A stretch of DNA of 40,210 nt, from positions 1 through 40,210 of the forward strand of contig CALXUQ010000012.1 in the NCBI GenBank assembly GCA_944391725.1, given 5' to 3'. Positions 7,390 to 16,851 of the stretch are shown piece by piece. The notes beneath the pieces are model-generated. The model did no database searches, had not been told where the DNA came from, and worked only from the letters and a program-made list of their open reading frames with translations. The stretch's first letter is position 1. Each line of letters begins with the position of its first letter. Made by a program: the position numbers and the translations under genes. The stretch comes from an uncultured Alphaproteobacteria bacterium. GTDB taxonomy: Bacteria; Pseudomonadota; Alphaproteobacteria; RF32; CAG-239.

Positions 7390-9063
7390 TTATTTCCGTC
7401 TTAAAAATGATGGAATATCCAAATTCATTCTATCCTCGGAATAATCATCGGAGAAAGAAGGAGAGATAGGCTCTTGGACGCGTCCTGCTTCTTTTTCTTT
7501 TTGTTTTTTCTTATTCCGTCTGGCAATTGAGAATCCGGTCACCCGCTCAATCAGAGTAGGAGTATAATCATCTTCATCATCTTCCACAATCAGTTCTTCT
7601 GGCTCTTCTTGTCTTTTCGGAGCGAAAATACCTGGATTATGATCCGGGAACAATTCGGGTTCTTCCTCAACGGTCCTAATCACCGTTTTAGGAGCAAATC
7701 CGTTTTCATTTGATGACAATGCTTTAGCTAAATCAGCCGCATCATTGGCATCTTCCGCCTTATTAATAATTGCTTTGAACAAAGCCGAAGACTTAGGCAT
7801 TTCTTCCATCACACCGGATTTTTCGAGCATATCAAAATCTTCAATATGCCGAACTTCTGCTTGAGGAGCATTGGCATCAGCATTCAGACTTTGTCTTTCT
7901 TCAATCGAAACTACCTCAGCTTTTTCGATAGTTTCAGCGATTTCGGCTGTTTCATCTTCTTTCACCGCCGAAAACTTCTCCAAATTAGAATTTAGTTCGG
8001 CACTCGGAGCCACCGCCGCCTCAGCACGGTTCATACTCTCTTCTAAATATTCCTTAGCTTTTTGCTCTGCTTTGGGTTTTGCGATCGCGGGTTTGTCGCC
8101 AATTCCGGTTGCCACAATCGAAACCCGAATTTTTCCGGCCAAAGTTTCATCATAGCTTGAGCCAAAAATGATATTGGCATCTTCATCAACTTCTTCTTTA
8201 ATCCGGCTGGCCGCTTCATCAATCTCAAAAAGTGTAATATCCGGACCGCCGGTAATATTGATTAATACACCTTTAGCCCCTTGCATTGAACAATCGTCCA
8301 ACAACGGATTTGACAAAGCCTGCTCAGCGGCTTTAACTGCTCTGTCTTCGCCTTCGGCCTCACCGGTTCCCATAATTGCTTTGCCTTTGTCCTCCATAAT
8401 GGATTTAATATCGGCAAAGTCCAAATTAATCAACCCCGGCATCATCATCAAATCGGTAATGGAGCGCACACCGGCATAAAGCACATTATCGGCCATGATA
8501 AAGGCATCGGCCAAAGTTGTTTTTTTATCAGCAATCCGAAACAAATTTTGATTGGGGATAATGATGATACTATCAACTTCTTTGGTAAAATCTTCTACTG
8601 CGCTTTCAGCAGTTTCCATTCTTTTTTTACCCTCAAACTGGAAAGGTTTGGTCACCACACCAACGGTCAAAATACCTTTTTGCTTAGCCAGTTTTGCCAC
8701 CACCGGAGCTGCACCGCTGCCCGTACCACCGCCCATACCGGCCGTAATAAAGACCATATTGGCGCCTTCGAGCTCTTTTTCAATTTCATCTTTTGCTTCT
8801 TCGGCCGCCATTTTACCCACTTCGGGTCTGGCACCGGCGCCAAGTCCCTGAGTTGTTTCAAGCCCGAGCTGAATTTTGCGGCTGGCAGAAGAATGAGCCA
8901 AAGCCTGTGCATCGGTATTAGCAACAATAAAATCTACACCTTCCAAGTTTTGGGCAATCATATTGTTAACGGCATTACCACCGCCGCCGCCCACACCGAT
9001 GACCGAGATTCTCGGTTTAAGATGCATAATAGATTGTTCCGGTACTGCTAACTTGATTGACAT
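7390..9063 (-). CDS. ftsZ: Cell division protein FtsZ
   Basis: 557 residues. The tubulin-like GTPase polymerises into the Z ring at midcell. The nucleotide-binding signature GGGTGSG is at 111-117, the GVGGGGGNA loop at 23-31 and the T7 loop NLDFAD at 213-218. After the globular domain (to about 330) comes a long, acidic, low-complexity linker and then the conserved tail [10 protein letters not shown] at 548-557, the docking peptide for FtsA and other partners. The long linker is typical of alphaproteobacterial FtsZ. It is the last gene of the cluster, 81 nt after ftsA, with a terminator behind it. Confidence 0.97.
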   Translation of the reverse strand: MSIKLAVPEQSIMHLKPRISVIGVGGGGGNAVNNMIAQNLEGVDFIVANTDAQALAHSSASRKIQLGLETTQGLGAGARPEVGKMAAEEAKDEIEKELEGANMVFITAGMGGGTGSGAAPVVAKLAKQKGILTVGVVTKPFQFEGKKRMETAESAVEDFTKEVDSIIIIPNQNLFRIADKKTTLADAFIMADNVLYAGVRSITDLMMMPGLINLDFADIKSIMEDKGKAIMGTGEAEGEDRAVKAAEQALSNPLLDDCSMQGAKGVLINITGGPDITLFEIDEAASRIKEEVDEDANIIFGSSYDETLAGKIRVSIVATGIGDKPAIAKPKAEQKAKEYLEESMNRAEAAVAPSAELNSNLEKFSAVKEDETAEIAETIEKAEVVSIEERQSLNADANAPQAEVRHIEDFDMLEKSGVMEEMPKSSALFKAIINKAEDANDAADLAKALSSNENGFAPKTVIRTVEEEPELFPDHNPGIFAPKRQEEPEELIVEDDEDDYTPTLIERVTGFSIARRNKKKQKEKEAGRVQEPISPSFSDDYSEDRMNLDIPSFLRRK

Positions 9064-9144
9064 GGTATTTCTGACTCCAAAATTAGATTCTTTCTACTTA
9101 CTACGCATCATATCGCGCAATAAATTAAGATTTCGTAACTATGC

Positions 9145-10398
9145 TTAAAAATTTTGTTTTATCCACCCCAAAATTTTGCCGAACCCACCGGAATTTCCGG
9201 CCGGCTTATTGACAATTTTGTTTGGCTTGCGTTCGGTGTAGTTAAGAGCAAATAACAATAACCCAATGCAGGTAGAATATGCCGGGTTATAGAGCAGCTC
9301 CGGCAAATTGCTCACATTTTTGGGGCGACCGATACGCACTTGCTTGTCCAAGACCATGGTTGCCACCTCTCTGATACCCGAAAGCTGACTTCCTCCACCG
9401 GTTAAAACCACTCGATGACTGGAGATATCCCGCAGACCTTGTTCATCTAGTTTTTGGTTAACCAGTTCAAAAATTTCTTCAATTCTGGGTGTAATAATAC
9501 TGATAAGTTCAGCTTTGGTAATTTGCTTAATACTGCTGTCGTCTTCCTCACCCACCGGATAAACATTAATGGTTTCTTCGCTGTCTTTGCGGGTCAGAAA
9601 AGCACAACCGTGCAAAGTTTTAAGACGCTCCGCATGAGCAAAAGAAGTCGTCAGACCAAAAGCAATATCATTAGTCACATTATTTCCGCCCACCGGAATA
9701 GAGGAGAAATAAACCGGATACCCATGCTTAAAGCTGGCAATACTGGTCACCCCGCCGCCGATATCAATCACCGTGGCGCCGATTTCTTTTTCATCGTCGA
9801 CCAAACAAGCCAAACCCGACGCATAAGCCGAAAAAGCCTTGCCCACAATTTCAAGATGCGCATTTTCAATCACGGTTGACAAGTTACGATAAATGATATC
9901 CGGCACTAACCCGAGCATAATATCAACGGAAAGATTTTCACCAAAGATGTTACGAGGGTCTTTAATTTCCTCACCAAAATTGAGCCGATAATTGGTCGGC
10001 AGACAGTGGATAAGCTCGCAACCTTCCACATTAATTTTGTTAATACCTTTTTCAATAACTTTGTTGATATCCGGTTCGCTAATCGGGCGGTTTTTATTAA
10101 GGGTAATGGTTGCATCTTTAATGGAACTGCGAATTTTATCACCCGAGACATTAACAATGATTTTGCTGATTCGCTCATTGGCCATTTGCTCGGCAGTTTC
10201 CACCGCATTACAAACCGAAAGCGTTGCCTGTCCGATATCGGTGATAATTCCGTTTTTGATTCCCTTGGAGGCATTATATCCATATCCGGCAATATTAATT
10301 CTGCCGTCGCGGCTGATTTTTGCAATCACACAACAAACTTTAGATGAGCCGATATCCAAAGCCGCAAAAGTCGTCAGTCTGTTAAAAGAGTGCGTCAC
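9145..10398 (-). CDS. ftsA: Cell division protein FtsA
   Basis: 417 residues. An actin-fold ATPase that tethers FtsZ filaments to the membrane and recruits later division proteins. It shows the ALDIGSSKV phosphate-1 motif near 14, the SHS2-type insert of FtsA in the 1C region, VIDIGGGVTSIA as phosphate-2 and VVLTGGGSQLSG as the adenosine motif. The C-terminus ends FGKILGWIKQNF, a typical amphipathic membrane-targeting helix. The start codon is GTG, placed after a G-rich stretch. It follows ftsQ by 32 nt. Confidence 0.97.
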   Translation of the reverse strand: MTHSFNRLTTFAALDIGSSKVCCVIAKISRDGRINIAGYGYNASKGIKNGIITDIGQATLSVCNAVETAEQMANERISKIIVNVSGDKIRSSIKDATITLNKNRPISEPDINKVIEKGINKINVEGCELIHCLPTNYRLNFGEEIKDPRNIFGENLSVDIMLGLVPDIIYRNLSTVIENAHLEIVGKAFSAYASGLACLVDDEKEIGATVIDIGGGVTSIASFKHGYPVYFSSIPVGGNNVTNDIAFGLTTSFAHAERLKTLHGCAFLTRKDSEETINVYPVGEEDDSSIKQITKAELISIITPRIEEIFELVNQKLDEQGLRDISSHRVVLTGGGSQLSGIREVATMVLDKQVRIGRPKNVSNLPELLYNPAYSTCIGLLLFALNYTERKPNKIVNKPAGNSGGFGKILGWIKQNF

Positions 10399-10430
10399 GC
10401 TAATCCCCCCAAAAAAAACATTAGATAGTT

Positions 10431-11321
10431 TTAGGTATTGCGCTCCCGCCCTCCATTCAGCTTAACATCGGGGTTTCCGGGAGTTTTACGCAGTTTGATA
10501 CCTATTTTTCCCTTAAATCTTAAATCCAGGATAGTTAATTTACGTTTAAGAATGCCCTTTGTTGTGTTTAATTTTATCAATTTTTTCCACGCTTTTTCCA
10601 CATCTTCTTCCGGCAGTTTGATGGTAATACCGTCGCGAATATCATCCAACACCAAATTCCAGCGTCGTTTGGAGATAAAGTTTGCTACCTTAACCCGTTG
10701 ATAAATTCCTTTATCTTGCTGAATTATCTTTAATAAGCTGTTGATATTTTCCGGCGCTCCCGCTCCCACAATCAGCAACAATGGTTTGTCGGGAACATAG
10801 TCGGCCTCAATCACTTTTCCGTCTTCATCAATCGGATGAAATTTCTCCGAGATTTGCCATAAAGACTGCACCTTTTTTTCTTGGAGAGTTATGTTAATAA
10901 CATTAGGCAAGAAAGTTTTTTTGACCGCAGCCTTGCGCACCCACGGGAGCTGTTCCAAACGTTGTTGCAAAGCATATACATCCACCTCAAAAATATTATC
11001 CTCGCGTGAAACCGCAATTGCTTGCATCAGTTCTTGTTTAGAGGTTCGTCTGCGCCCCTGCACCACAATCTCATCAACCGTAAACCCGAGTTTGTCGGTA
11101 AAATCATAAAAATCTTGCTGCCAAGATTCAAATTGTTTACTGACCAAACTTTCCTTAATCGTCACCGTAACCGAGGCCGCCGCCGCCATCAACGCCAACA
11201 CAAACAAGCTCCCGAGCAAACGCTGCGGCCATTGCCTTGGCAAATATACTTTGTTATCCGCAGGATTAGTCGCCGCCTTAGGAGTTTGTACTTCTGCTTT
11301 GATGTCGGGATTTTCAGCCAT
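10431..11321 (-). CDS. ftsQ: Cell division protein FtsQ
   Basis: 296 residues: a basic cytoplasmic N-terminus, one membrane segment at about 35-54, then a periplasmic POTRA domain starting near 75 (VDEIVVQGRRRTSKQELMQAI) and the FtsQ/DivIB beta domain with VRKAAVKKTFLPNVI and WNLVLDDIRDGITIKLP. FtsQ bridges the cytoplasmic Z ring and the septal peptidoglycan synthase through FtsB/FtsL. The ATG lies 3 nt after the murB stop, so translation is probably coupled. The tail after about 265 (KIGIKLRKTP) is basic. Confidence 0.93.
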   Translation of the reverse strand: MAENPDIKAEVQTPKAATNPADNKVYLPRQWPQRLLGSLFVLALMAAAASVTVTIKESLVSKQFESWQQDFYDFTDKLGFTVDEIVVQGRRRTSKQELMQAIAVSREDNIFEVDVYALQQRLEQLPWVRKAAVKKTFLPNVINITLQEKKVQSLWQISEKFHPIDEDGKVIEADYVPDKPLLLIVGAGAPENINSLLKIIQQDKGIYQRVKVANFISKRRWNLVLDDIRDGITIKLPEEDVEKAWKKLIKLNTTKGILKRKLTILDLRFKGKIGIKLRKTPGNPDVKLNGGRERNT

Positions 11322-11324
11322 AAT

Positions 11325-12257
11325 TTATTTTGCAATTCCCATTCTTTTAACTTCCCACTCCAACGTAATGGAAGTAGTGTCTTTGACTTTTGATACAATT
11401 GTTTCACCGAGCGTTTCCAAATCATGCGCCGTGGCATTACCGGTATTAATCAAAAAATTACAGTGTTTTTCAGAAACTTTCGCTCCGTTCACACTCAAGC
11501 CCGAGCAGCCGGATTTTTTTATCAACTCCCAAGCTTTTAAGCCTTCCGGATTTTTGAAAGTCGAACCGGCAGTACGCTCATTATAAGGCTGGCTCTGCAT
11601 ACGATATTGTTTTTGCTCTTCCAAAATTTTGCTGATTTGCTCTCGTGTTGAAGGTTCGGTCTTAAAAGTGATAGAAGTAATAATCCAATCATCAGGGAAA
11701 AAACTGCTCCGATACGAGAGCATCAAGTCCTCCACCCCGACAGTGGCTTTTTCACCGTTACCATCCACAATGGTTGCAGATAAAATCACATCTTTAACCG
11801 AGCGGCCGAAACAACCGGCATTAGTCTTGACCGACCCGCCGATAACTCCGGGAATAGAGCACAAAAACTCCAAACCGCCACGCTCATTTTCGAGCATCAG
11901 TTTTTTGAGTTCCACATTTTTCACCCCGGCAAAACAGGTTATGCTTTTATCCTCATTAACTTTGGTCTGCCGAAAATATTTGCTATCAAGCTTAATTACC
12001 ACTCCGGGGATTCCCCCATCACGTACTAATAAATTTGAACCTCCTCCGACCACGCAAATCGGCAGATTATAAGCCTTGGTCTTTAAGAACAGTGCTAAAT
12101 CATCTTCATCATAAGGGCTAAACATCACCTCAGCCGGCCCGCCCACTCCAAACCAGGTATATTTGGACATCGGGACATTTTGCTTATAAGTACCACGCAC
12201 TTTGGGCAAAATCTCCACCAAATTATCATTAAACCATTTTTGCGACTTTCCAAACAT
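11325..12257 (-). CDS. murB: UDP-N-acetylenolpyruvoylglucosamine reductase MurB
   Basis: 310 residues. This flavoenzyme reduces UDP-GlcNAc-enolpyruvate to UDP-MurNAc with NADPH. It shows the FAD-binding motif GGGSNLLVRDGG at 71-82, SIPGVIGG at 134-141, and GSTFKNP at 231-237 containing the likely proton-donor Ser232. I chose the ATG at 12255-12257 because a strong AGGAGGG site lies 4 nt upstream; the GTG at 12285-12287 has none. It lies between murG (23 nt gap) and ftsQ; the murC expected here in relatives is absent. Confidence 0.96.
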   Translation of the reverse strand: MFGKSQKWFNDNLVEILPKVRGTYKQNVPMSKYTWFGVGGPAEVMFSPYDEDDLALFLKTKAYNLPICVVGGGSNLLVRDGGIPGVVIKLDSKYFRQTKVNEDKSITCFAGVKNVELKKLMLENERGGLEFLCSIPGVIGGSVKTNAGCFGRSVKDVILSATIVDGNGEKATVGVEDLMLSYRSSFFPDDWIITSITFKTEPSTREQISKILEEQKQYRMQSQPYNERTAGSTFKNPEGLKAWELIKKSGCSGLSVNGAKVSEKHCNFLINTGNATAHDLETLGETIVSKVKDTTSITLEWEVKRMGIAK

Positions 12258-12280
12258 CGAGCCCTCCTGGAAAAAATTGC

Positions 12281-13399
12281 TCACCACTTATTACTAATTT
12301 GTTTTTCAAGTGCGTCAGCCAAGCGTTCCGCCGCATTTTTTATTCCGACCTTACGAGCTTTGTCTGACATTTTTTTGAGTTCTTTAGGATTTTTCATCAA
12401 CTCTTCCAGAAGTTGTTGAACTTTCTCTACCGTAAATTCTTTTTGTTTGATTACAATGGCGGCTCCGGCCTTGCTCAACTCAGCTGCATTATGAGTCTGA
12501 TGATCGTCAGCCGCAATCGGCAATGGTACCAAAATTGAGGGCACCCCAGCCACCGCAATTTCTGATACCGAAGAAGCTCCGGCACGAGAAATTATCAAAT
12601 GAGTATTGGCATATAGCTCATCCATATTTCCAAAGAAATGTGAAACTTCCACTTCTGCTTTGGTCTTAGCATAAGCTTTCTTTAGTGCTTCCACATCATC
12701 GGCACGGCTCTGTTGAAAAATGCGCAGTTTCTTTTGTTGACTTTCCGGCAGTGCGGCAATCGCTTGCGGTACAATTTCGGCAAACACTTTTGCCCCCTGA
12801 CTTCCGCCCAAAATCATCAGTTGGAATTTTTGCGCAGCGGTACGTTCCGGATATTTTCCCTCTGCCAATTTGACAATTGATTGTCGCACCGGCATTCCCG
12901 TCACCACTTGCTTGATCGATTGAGGAGCAAATTTGGCATTCTTAAAACTCTGCGCGGTTAGTTCGGCATATTTCGCCAAGAAGCGGTTAGTACGGCTCAT
13001 CACTGCATTTTGCTCATGAATAATCAAGTCTCGCCCGAGCAAAATTGCCGCCATTGCCGCCGGAAAAGAGGCATATCCGCCAAACCCGACCACACAAGCC
13101 GGTTTGTTTTTGAGCATAAAGATACCGGCCTGCACAATTCCCACACAGGTCTTAAACAAACTTTTGATTTTAAACCAGCGCGATTTTCCGACTAATGCAC
13201 CGGCATATACGGCATAGTTCGGAATTTCTCCCAGCCGACCTTTATAATTGTTTTTACCGCGCTTATCGGTAATCAGGGCCAAACGATACCCGCGTTTTAG
13301 CAATTCTTCCGCCAAAGCCTCCGCCGGATAAACATGACCACCGGTACCCCCGGCCGTAAGTACGATTAACGGTTTTTCTTTTTTTCTAATATGTTTCAT
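12281..13399 (-). CDS. murG: Lipid II synthase MurG (UDP-GlcNAc transferase)
   Basis: 372 residues. This GT-B enzyme adds GlcNAc to lipid I on the cytoplasmic membrane face to make lipid II. It shows the N-terminal glycine-rich loop GGTGGH at 17-22, the second G-loop LGGSQGA, and the C-terminal acceptor/donor region ISRAGASSVSEIAVAGVPSI followed by HQTHNA. The ATG at 13397-13399 has a GGAGG site just upstream. It overlaps the end of ftsW by 14 nt, which suggests coupled translation. Confidence 0.96.
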   Translation of the reverse strand: MKHIRKKEKPLIVLTAGGTGGHVYPAEALAEELLKRGYRLALITDKRGKNNYKGRLGEIPNYAVYAGALVGKSRWFKIKSLFKTCVGIVQAGIFMLKNKPACVVGFGGYASFPAAMAAILLGRDLIIHEQNAVMSRTNRFLAKYAELTAQSFKNAKFAPQSIKQVVTGMPVRQSIVKLAEGKYPERTAAQKFQLMILGGSQGAKVFAEIVPQAIAALPESQQKKLRIFQQSRADDVEALKKAYAKTKAEVEVSHFFGNMDELYANTHLIISRAGASSVSEIAVAGVPSILVPLPIAADDHQTHNAAELSKAGAAIVIKQKEFTVEKVQQLLEELMKNPKELKKMSDKARKVGIKNAAERLADALEKQISNKW

Positions 13400-14519
13400 C
13401 TTTATCCTCCGCATGAACGTTTTTGCGTGTAATTGCCAGCAACATTCCCATACCGAGAGCCGTTGCCAACAATGAAGAACCACCATAAGAAATAAACGGC
13501 AAGGTCATACCTTTGGTCGGCATCAAGTGCAGTGTCGAGGCCATATTGATAATCCCCTGAAAACCAAAAGAAGCGCTAAGCGCCGCCGCCGAAAGAATAA
13601 TAAACAAATTGTTGTCTTTAAGCGAAATCAGCATCGAGCGGATAACAATAACCGCAAACACGCCCACAATCAGCAAACATAAAAACATTCCATATTCTTC
13701 CGCCGCCACGGCAAAAATAAAATCGGTATGCGCGTCAGGAATGTTGAGTTTGACAACCCCTTCACCGGGGCCCATTCCAAACAGGCTCCCGTTCTGAAAT
13801 GCTTCCATTGATTTTCTCACCTGATAACTGAGCTCCCCACCCGAGGCCAAAAATTGGTCAACACGACTGTGCACATGATCAAATGTAAAATATGCCATCA
13901 CAATCATACCAACAAAGGCCGCCCCGAGTACGGCAATAAACTTCATAGATAGTCCGGCCAAAAAGAACTCAAACAACCAAATCACCGAAACCACGATAGT
14001 CATACCGACATCAGGTTGCATCAGCAACAAAGTTACCGTAAAAGCATATAGCCCCATTGAGAGCAAATTCCCCGGAAAATCCTGATAGCGTTTCTGCCCG
14101 TCAAACAACCACGCCGCCACCACCGCAAAAGTCGGTTTAATAAACTCCGATGGTTGCAAAGAAAATCCCAAAATACGTATCCACCGAGTTGCACCCTTGA
14201 TTTCCTCACCGCAAAACATCGTCATAATCATCAAAAAAATAGTTCCGGCATATCCGACTATGGCAATCCGCCGAATGGTTTTGAGGTTTTGCATCGAGAG
14301 AAAAATCATCAACGCCACCGCAATCGGAATAAACACCAACTGACGTTTTACAAAATGGAAACTATCCACCCCGATACGATTGGCCACTGCCGGCCCGGCC
14401 GAAAAGTTTAGAAACACCCCAATAAACACCAACACGCCGATTAGCAGCAACAAAGTCTTATCAACCGTCCACCACCAGTTGCCCAACAAACTCCGACTAT
14501 TGCGCGAAAACGTAAACAA
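13386..14519 (-). CDS. ftsW: Septal peptidoglycan glycosyltransferase FtsW
   Basis: 377 residues with about ten membrane segments. A SEDS-family polymerase working with class-B PBP at the septum. Seen: KRQLVFIPIA near 65, GATRWIRILGFSLQPSEFIKP (SEDS core), GPGEGVVKLNIPDAHTDFIFAVAAEE and LPFISYGGSS near the C-terminus. RodA is the main alternative, but the location between mraY and murG fixes it as FtsW. The start is TTG with GGGAG upstream. murD, usually located between mraY and ftsW, is missing. Confidence 0.95.
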   Translation of the reverse strand: MFTFSRNSRSLLGNWWWTVDKTLLLLIGVLVFIGVFLNFSAGPAVANRIGVDSFHFVKRQLVFIPIAVALMIFLSMQNLKTIRRIAIVGYAGTIFLMIMTMFCGEEIKGATRWIRILGFSLQPSEFIKPTFAVVAAWLFDGQKRYQDFPGNLLSMGLYAFTVTLLLMQPDVGMTIVVSVIWLFEFFLAGLSMKFIAVLGAAFVGMIVMAYFTFDHVHSRVDQFLASGGELSYQVRKSMEAFQNGSLFGMGPGEGVVKLNIPDAHTDFIFAVAAEEYGMFLCLLIVGVFAVIVIRSMLISLKDNNLFIILSAAALSASFGFQGIINMASTLHLMPTKGMTLPFISYGGSSLLATALGMGMLLAITRKNVHAEDKDETY

Positions 14520-14539
14520 CTTTGCTCCCTCACTTCATA

Positions 14540-15625
14540 CTACTTACTAATCAGGGCCAACAAACCCAAAATACTCAAGCCCAATGCCACAATCCAAAAA
14601 CGCAACACCACGGTAGTTTCTGCCCAACCGCATTGTTCAAAATGATGGTGTATGGGTGCCATTTTAAACACTCTTTTTCCGGTCCGCTTATACCAAAAAA
14701 CTTGTATCATCACCGAAATTGCCTCGAGCACAAAAATACCACCCACAATCGCCAGTAAAATTTCTTGCTTGAGCATCACCGCAATTGTACCGAGCAGAGC
14801 ACCAAGCGAAAGCGACCCCGTATCACCCATAAACACTTTTGCCGGCGGAGCATTAAACCACAAAAAGCCGACACAACCACCAACGACAGCCGCACAAACA
14901 ATGGCTACTTCACCCATGTTGGGTAATGCGCGAATATAGAAATATTGTGCCATATCTCCACCGCAAATATATGCTATCACCGCAAAGAAAGCAAAAGCCA
15001 CTACCAGCAAACCACCTGCCAAACCATCCAAACCATCGCTAAGATTAACCCCGTTTGAAGCACCGGCAATCACCACCATTGCAAACGGGACATAGAACCA
15101 CCATAAGTTTAAGGCCAAATCTTTGAAATAGGGTATGGTCAGCATAAAACGATTTTCCGGCGCAGTATAATAGCTGATGACTAATACAGCTGCCAAAGCA
15201 GTTAAAAATTGCAACACAAGTTTCATTTTTGCCGTCATCGCATTGGCGGTTTGTTTGGTCACCTTAACATAATCATCTGCAAAACCGACCAAACCATAAA
15301 TCCACATCACTGCCAAGCATACCCACACCATCGGGTTGAGCAAATTAGCCAAGAGCAAAATTGCAACACTCGCCGTTCCCAAAATCAAGATTCCACCCAT
15401 GGTCGGTGTACCTTTTTTGGTCAAGAGATGCGATTGCGGTCCGTCTTCGCGAATAGGCTGACCTTTTTTCTGGTGATGATGCAAAAATTCAATCGACCTT
15501 CCACCGCAAATCAACCCCAAAAACAAAGCCACAAAAAAAGCCAACACCGCCCGATGCGGCACATTGAGCCAATTTTGCCAACTATCACAATTTCCCCAAA
15601 CCGAATATAACAGATTATATAACAT
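14540..15625 (-). CDS. mraY: Phospho-N-acetylmuramoyl-pentapeptide transferase MraY
   Basis: 361 residues, about ten membrane segments. MraY transfers phospho-MurNAc-pentapeptide from UDP to undecaprenyl phosphate, making lipid I. Seen: DGPQSHLLTKKGTPTMGG, the catalytic FADDYVKV aspartates, NLSDGLDGLAGG, VFMGDTGSLSLG and the PIHHHFE motif. The ATG at 15623-15625 gives the usual family beginning MLYNLLY; a GTG five codons earlier is the alternative. It is the first gene of the cluster here. A possible -10 (TATACT on the minus strand, 15654-15659) lies between it and the upstream terminator. Confidence 0.96.
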   Translation of the reverse strand: MLYNLLYSVWGNCDSWQNWLNVPHRAVLAFFVALFLGLICGGRSIEFLHHHQKKGQPIREDGPQSHLLTKKGTPTMGGILILGTASVAILLLANLLNPMVWVCLAVMWIYGLVGFADDYVKVTKQTANAMTAKMKLVLQFLTALAAVLVISYYTAPENRFMLTIPYFKDLALNLWWFYVPFAMVVIAGASNGVNLSDGLDGLAGGLLVVAFAFFAVIAYICGGDMAQYFYIRALPNMGEVAIVCAAVVGGCVGFLWFNAPPAKVFMGDTGSLSLGALLGTIAVMLKQEILLAIVGGIFVLEAISVMIQVFWYKRTGKRVFKMAPIHHHFEQCGWAETTVVLRFWIVALGLSILGLLALISK

Positions 15626-15730
15626 TGCAATATTTCCCACTTAAGTATACTTGTGCGTTAGTCTAAACACTATTTCTAAAATAATGCTTAATAATTCCAA
15701 ATTTTCGCGGATAAATATAGCACTATAAAA

Positions 15731-15756
15731 AAGGCTTAAAGTTTCCCTTAAGCCTT
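15731..15756 (-). terminator. Intrinsic terminator after the AI-2E permease gene
   Basis: Stem AAGGCTTAA (15731-15739) with TTAAGCCTT (15748-15756) and T residues on the minus strand. It isolates the division cluster from the upstream operon, so mraY needs its own promoter in 15641-15730. Confidence 0.8.
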
Positions 15757-15772
15757 CTTGATTTAAGCATCA

Positions 15773-16840
15773 TCACTCCAAATAAAGTGAGCTTTCCTTA
15801 TATTGTTCAATGGCATATCTGATAAGCACGCCGATAATTGCCGCCACCGGCACTGCAATCATCAAGCCCAAGAAGCCAAGCAAGACACCCCCGGCCAGCA
15901 ATGCAAACATCACCCAAACCGGATGCAACCCCACATTGTCCCCCACCAGTTTTGGAGTTAGGAAATTCCCCTCAATAAATTGTCCGACCATAAACACGGC
16001 CACCACTTGGGCAATCGGCCCCCAACTGTCAAATTGAGCCAAGGCAATCCCCATACTCACCACAAATCCCGATATACTTCCGACATATGGAATAAACGAA
16101 ATTAACCCGGCAATAAAACCAACCAAAACTCCGAGCTCCAAACCCACCAGATAAAGTCCGCAGGCATAAAAAGTACCCAGCAATACACATACGCTAAGCT
16201 GTCCCCGAATAAACCCGGCTAAGATTCTATCAATCTGATGAGCCAAATTGCGGATGGTATCTTTATATTTTTCAGGCAACAACTCGTCCACATTTCCCAA
16301 AAAGCTATGCCAATCGCGCAGCATATAAAAGGCCACCACCGGTGTAATCAGCAATAAGGACAACAAATTAACCAAAGCAAAACCGCCGCTTACTACTTTT
16401 TGCACCACCGAACCGATAATCTTCATGCTATTAGCTAAATTTCCGCGGATATATTCTCTAATTTTATCTGCTTCAAGGCCCGGAAATTTATCTTGCAGTT
16501 CTATGATTAAAGGTTCCACTCGTTTGGCAAAATTGGCCGCATATTCCGGTACTGCCCCCAAGAAACGCCCGACCTGTTCATCAATCATACCGATTAATAA
16601 CCCCAAAGCCGGAATTAGGATAATAAAACAAATGAGCATCACCAAAACTGTAGCCAAAGCCCGATTTTTCACTCCGGCTTTTTGGAGTTTGGTTGTAAAC
16701 GGGTCCAAAAGATATCCGATAATAATCCCGGCCACAAACGGCAACAATACTGAGCGCAACACATAAAACAGCAAACAAAAGATTGCCAACATCGTCAGCC
16801 AGAAAACCCAGTTACGATTTGTTCTTTTATACATAGCCAT
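15773..16840 (-). CDS. AI-2E family (PerM-like) permease
   Basis: 355 residues with paired hydrophobic segments at both ends and a soluble insert near 85-150, the layout of AI-2E/PerM proteins. The conserved GFIRGQLSVC, ISFIPYVGS, GQFIEGNFLTPKLVGD and glycine-rich C-terminal segment LLGFLGLMIAVPVAA are all present. Members have been linked to export of small molecules or ion antiport; the substrate cannot be read from sequence. It follows the DUF2066 gene by 11 nt, a pairing seen in other proteobacteria (often beside purM and hda, from memory). Confidence 0.88.
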   Translation of the reverse strand: MAMYKRTNRNWVFWLTMLAIFCLLFYVLRSVLLPFVAGIIIGYLLDPFTTKLQKAGVKNRALATVLVMLICFIILIPALGLLIGMIDEQVGRFLGAVPEYAANFAKRVEPLIIELQDKFPGLEADKIREYIRGNLANSMKIIGSVVQKVVSGGFALVNLLSLLLITPVVAFYMLRDWHSFLGNVDELLPEKYKDTIRNLAHQIDRILAGFIRGQLSVCVLLGTFYACGLYLVGLELGVLVGFIAGLISFIPYVGSISGFVVSMGIALAQFDSWGPIAQVVAVFMVGQFIEGNFLTPKLVGDNVGLHPVWVMFALLAGGVLLGFLGLMIAVPVAAIIGVLIRYAIEQYKESSLYLE

Positions 16841-16851
16841 ATTGTTTAATC

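Noticed and set aside
8548-9051. 167-residue plus-strand frame opposite ftsZ
   Set aside because: Antisense shadow of a strongly conserved gene.
13400-13486. N-terminal extension of murG
   Set aside because: Lies inside ftsW coding sequence; the ATG at 13397-13399 has GGAGG and gives the family start.
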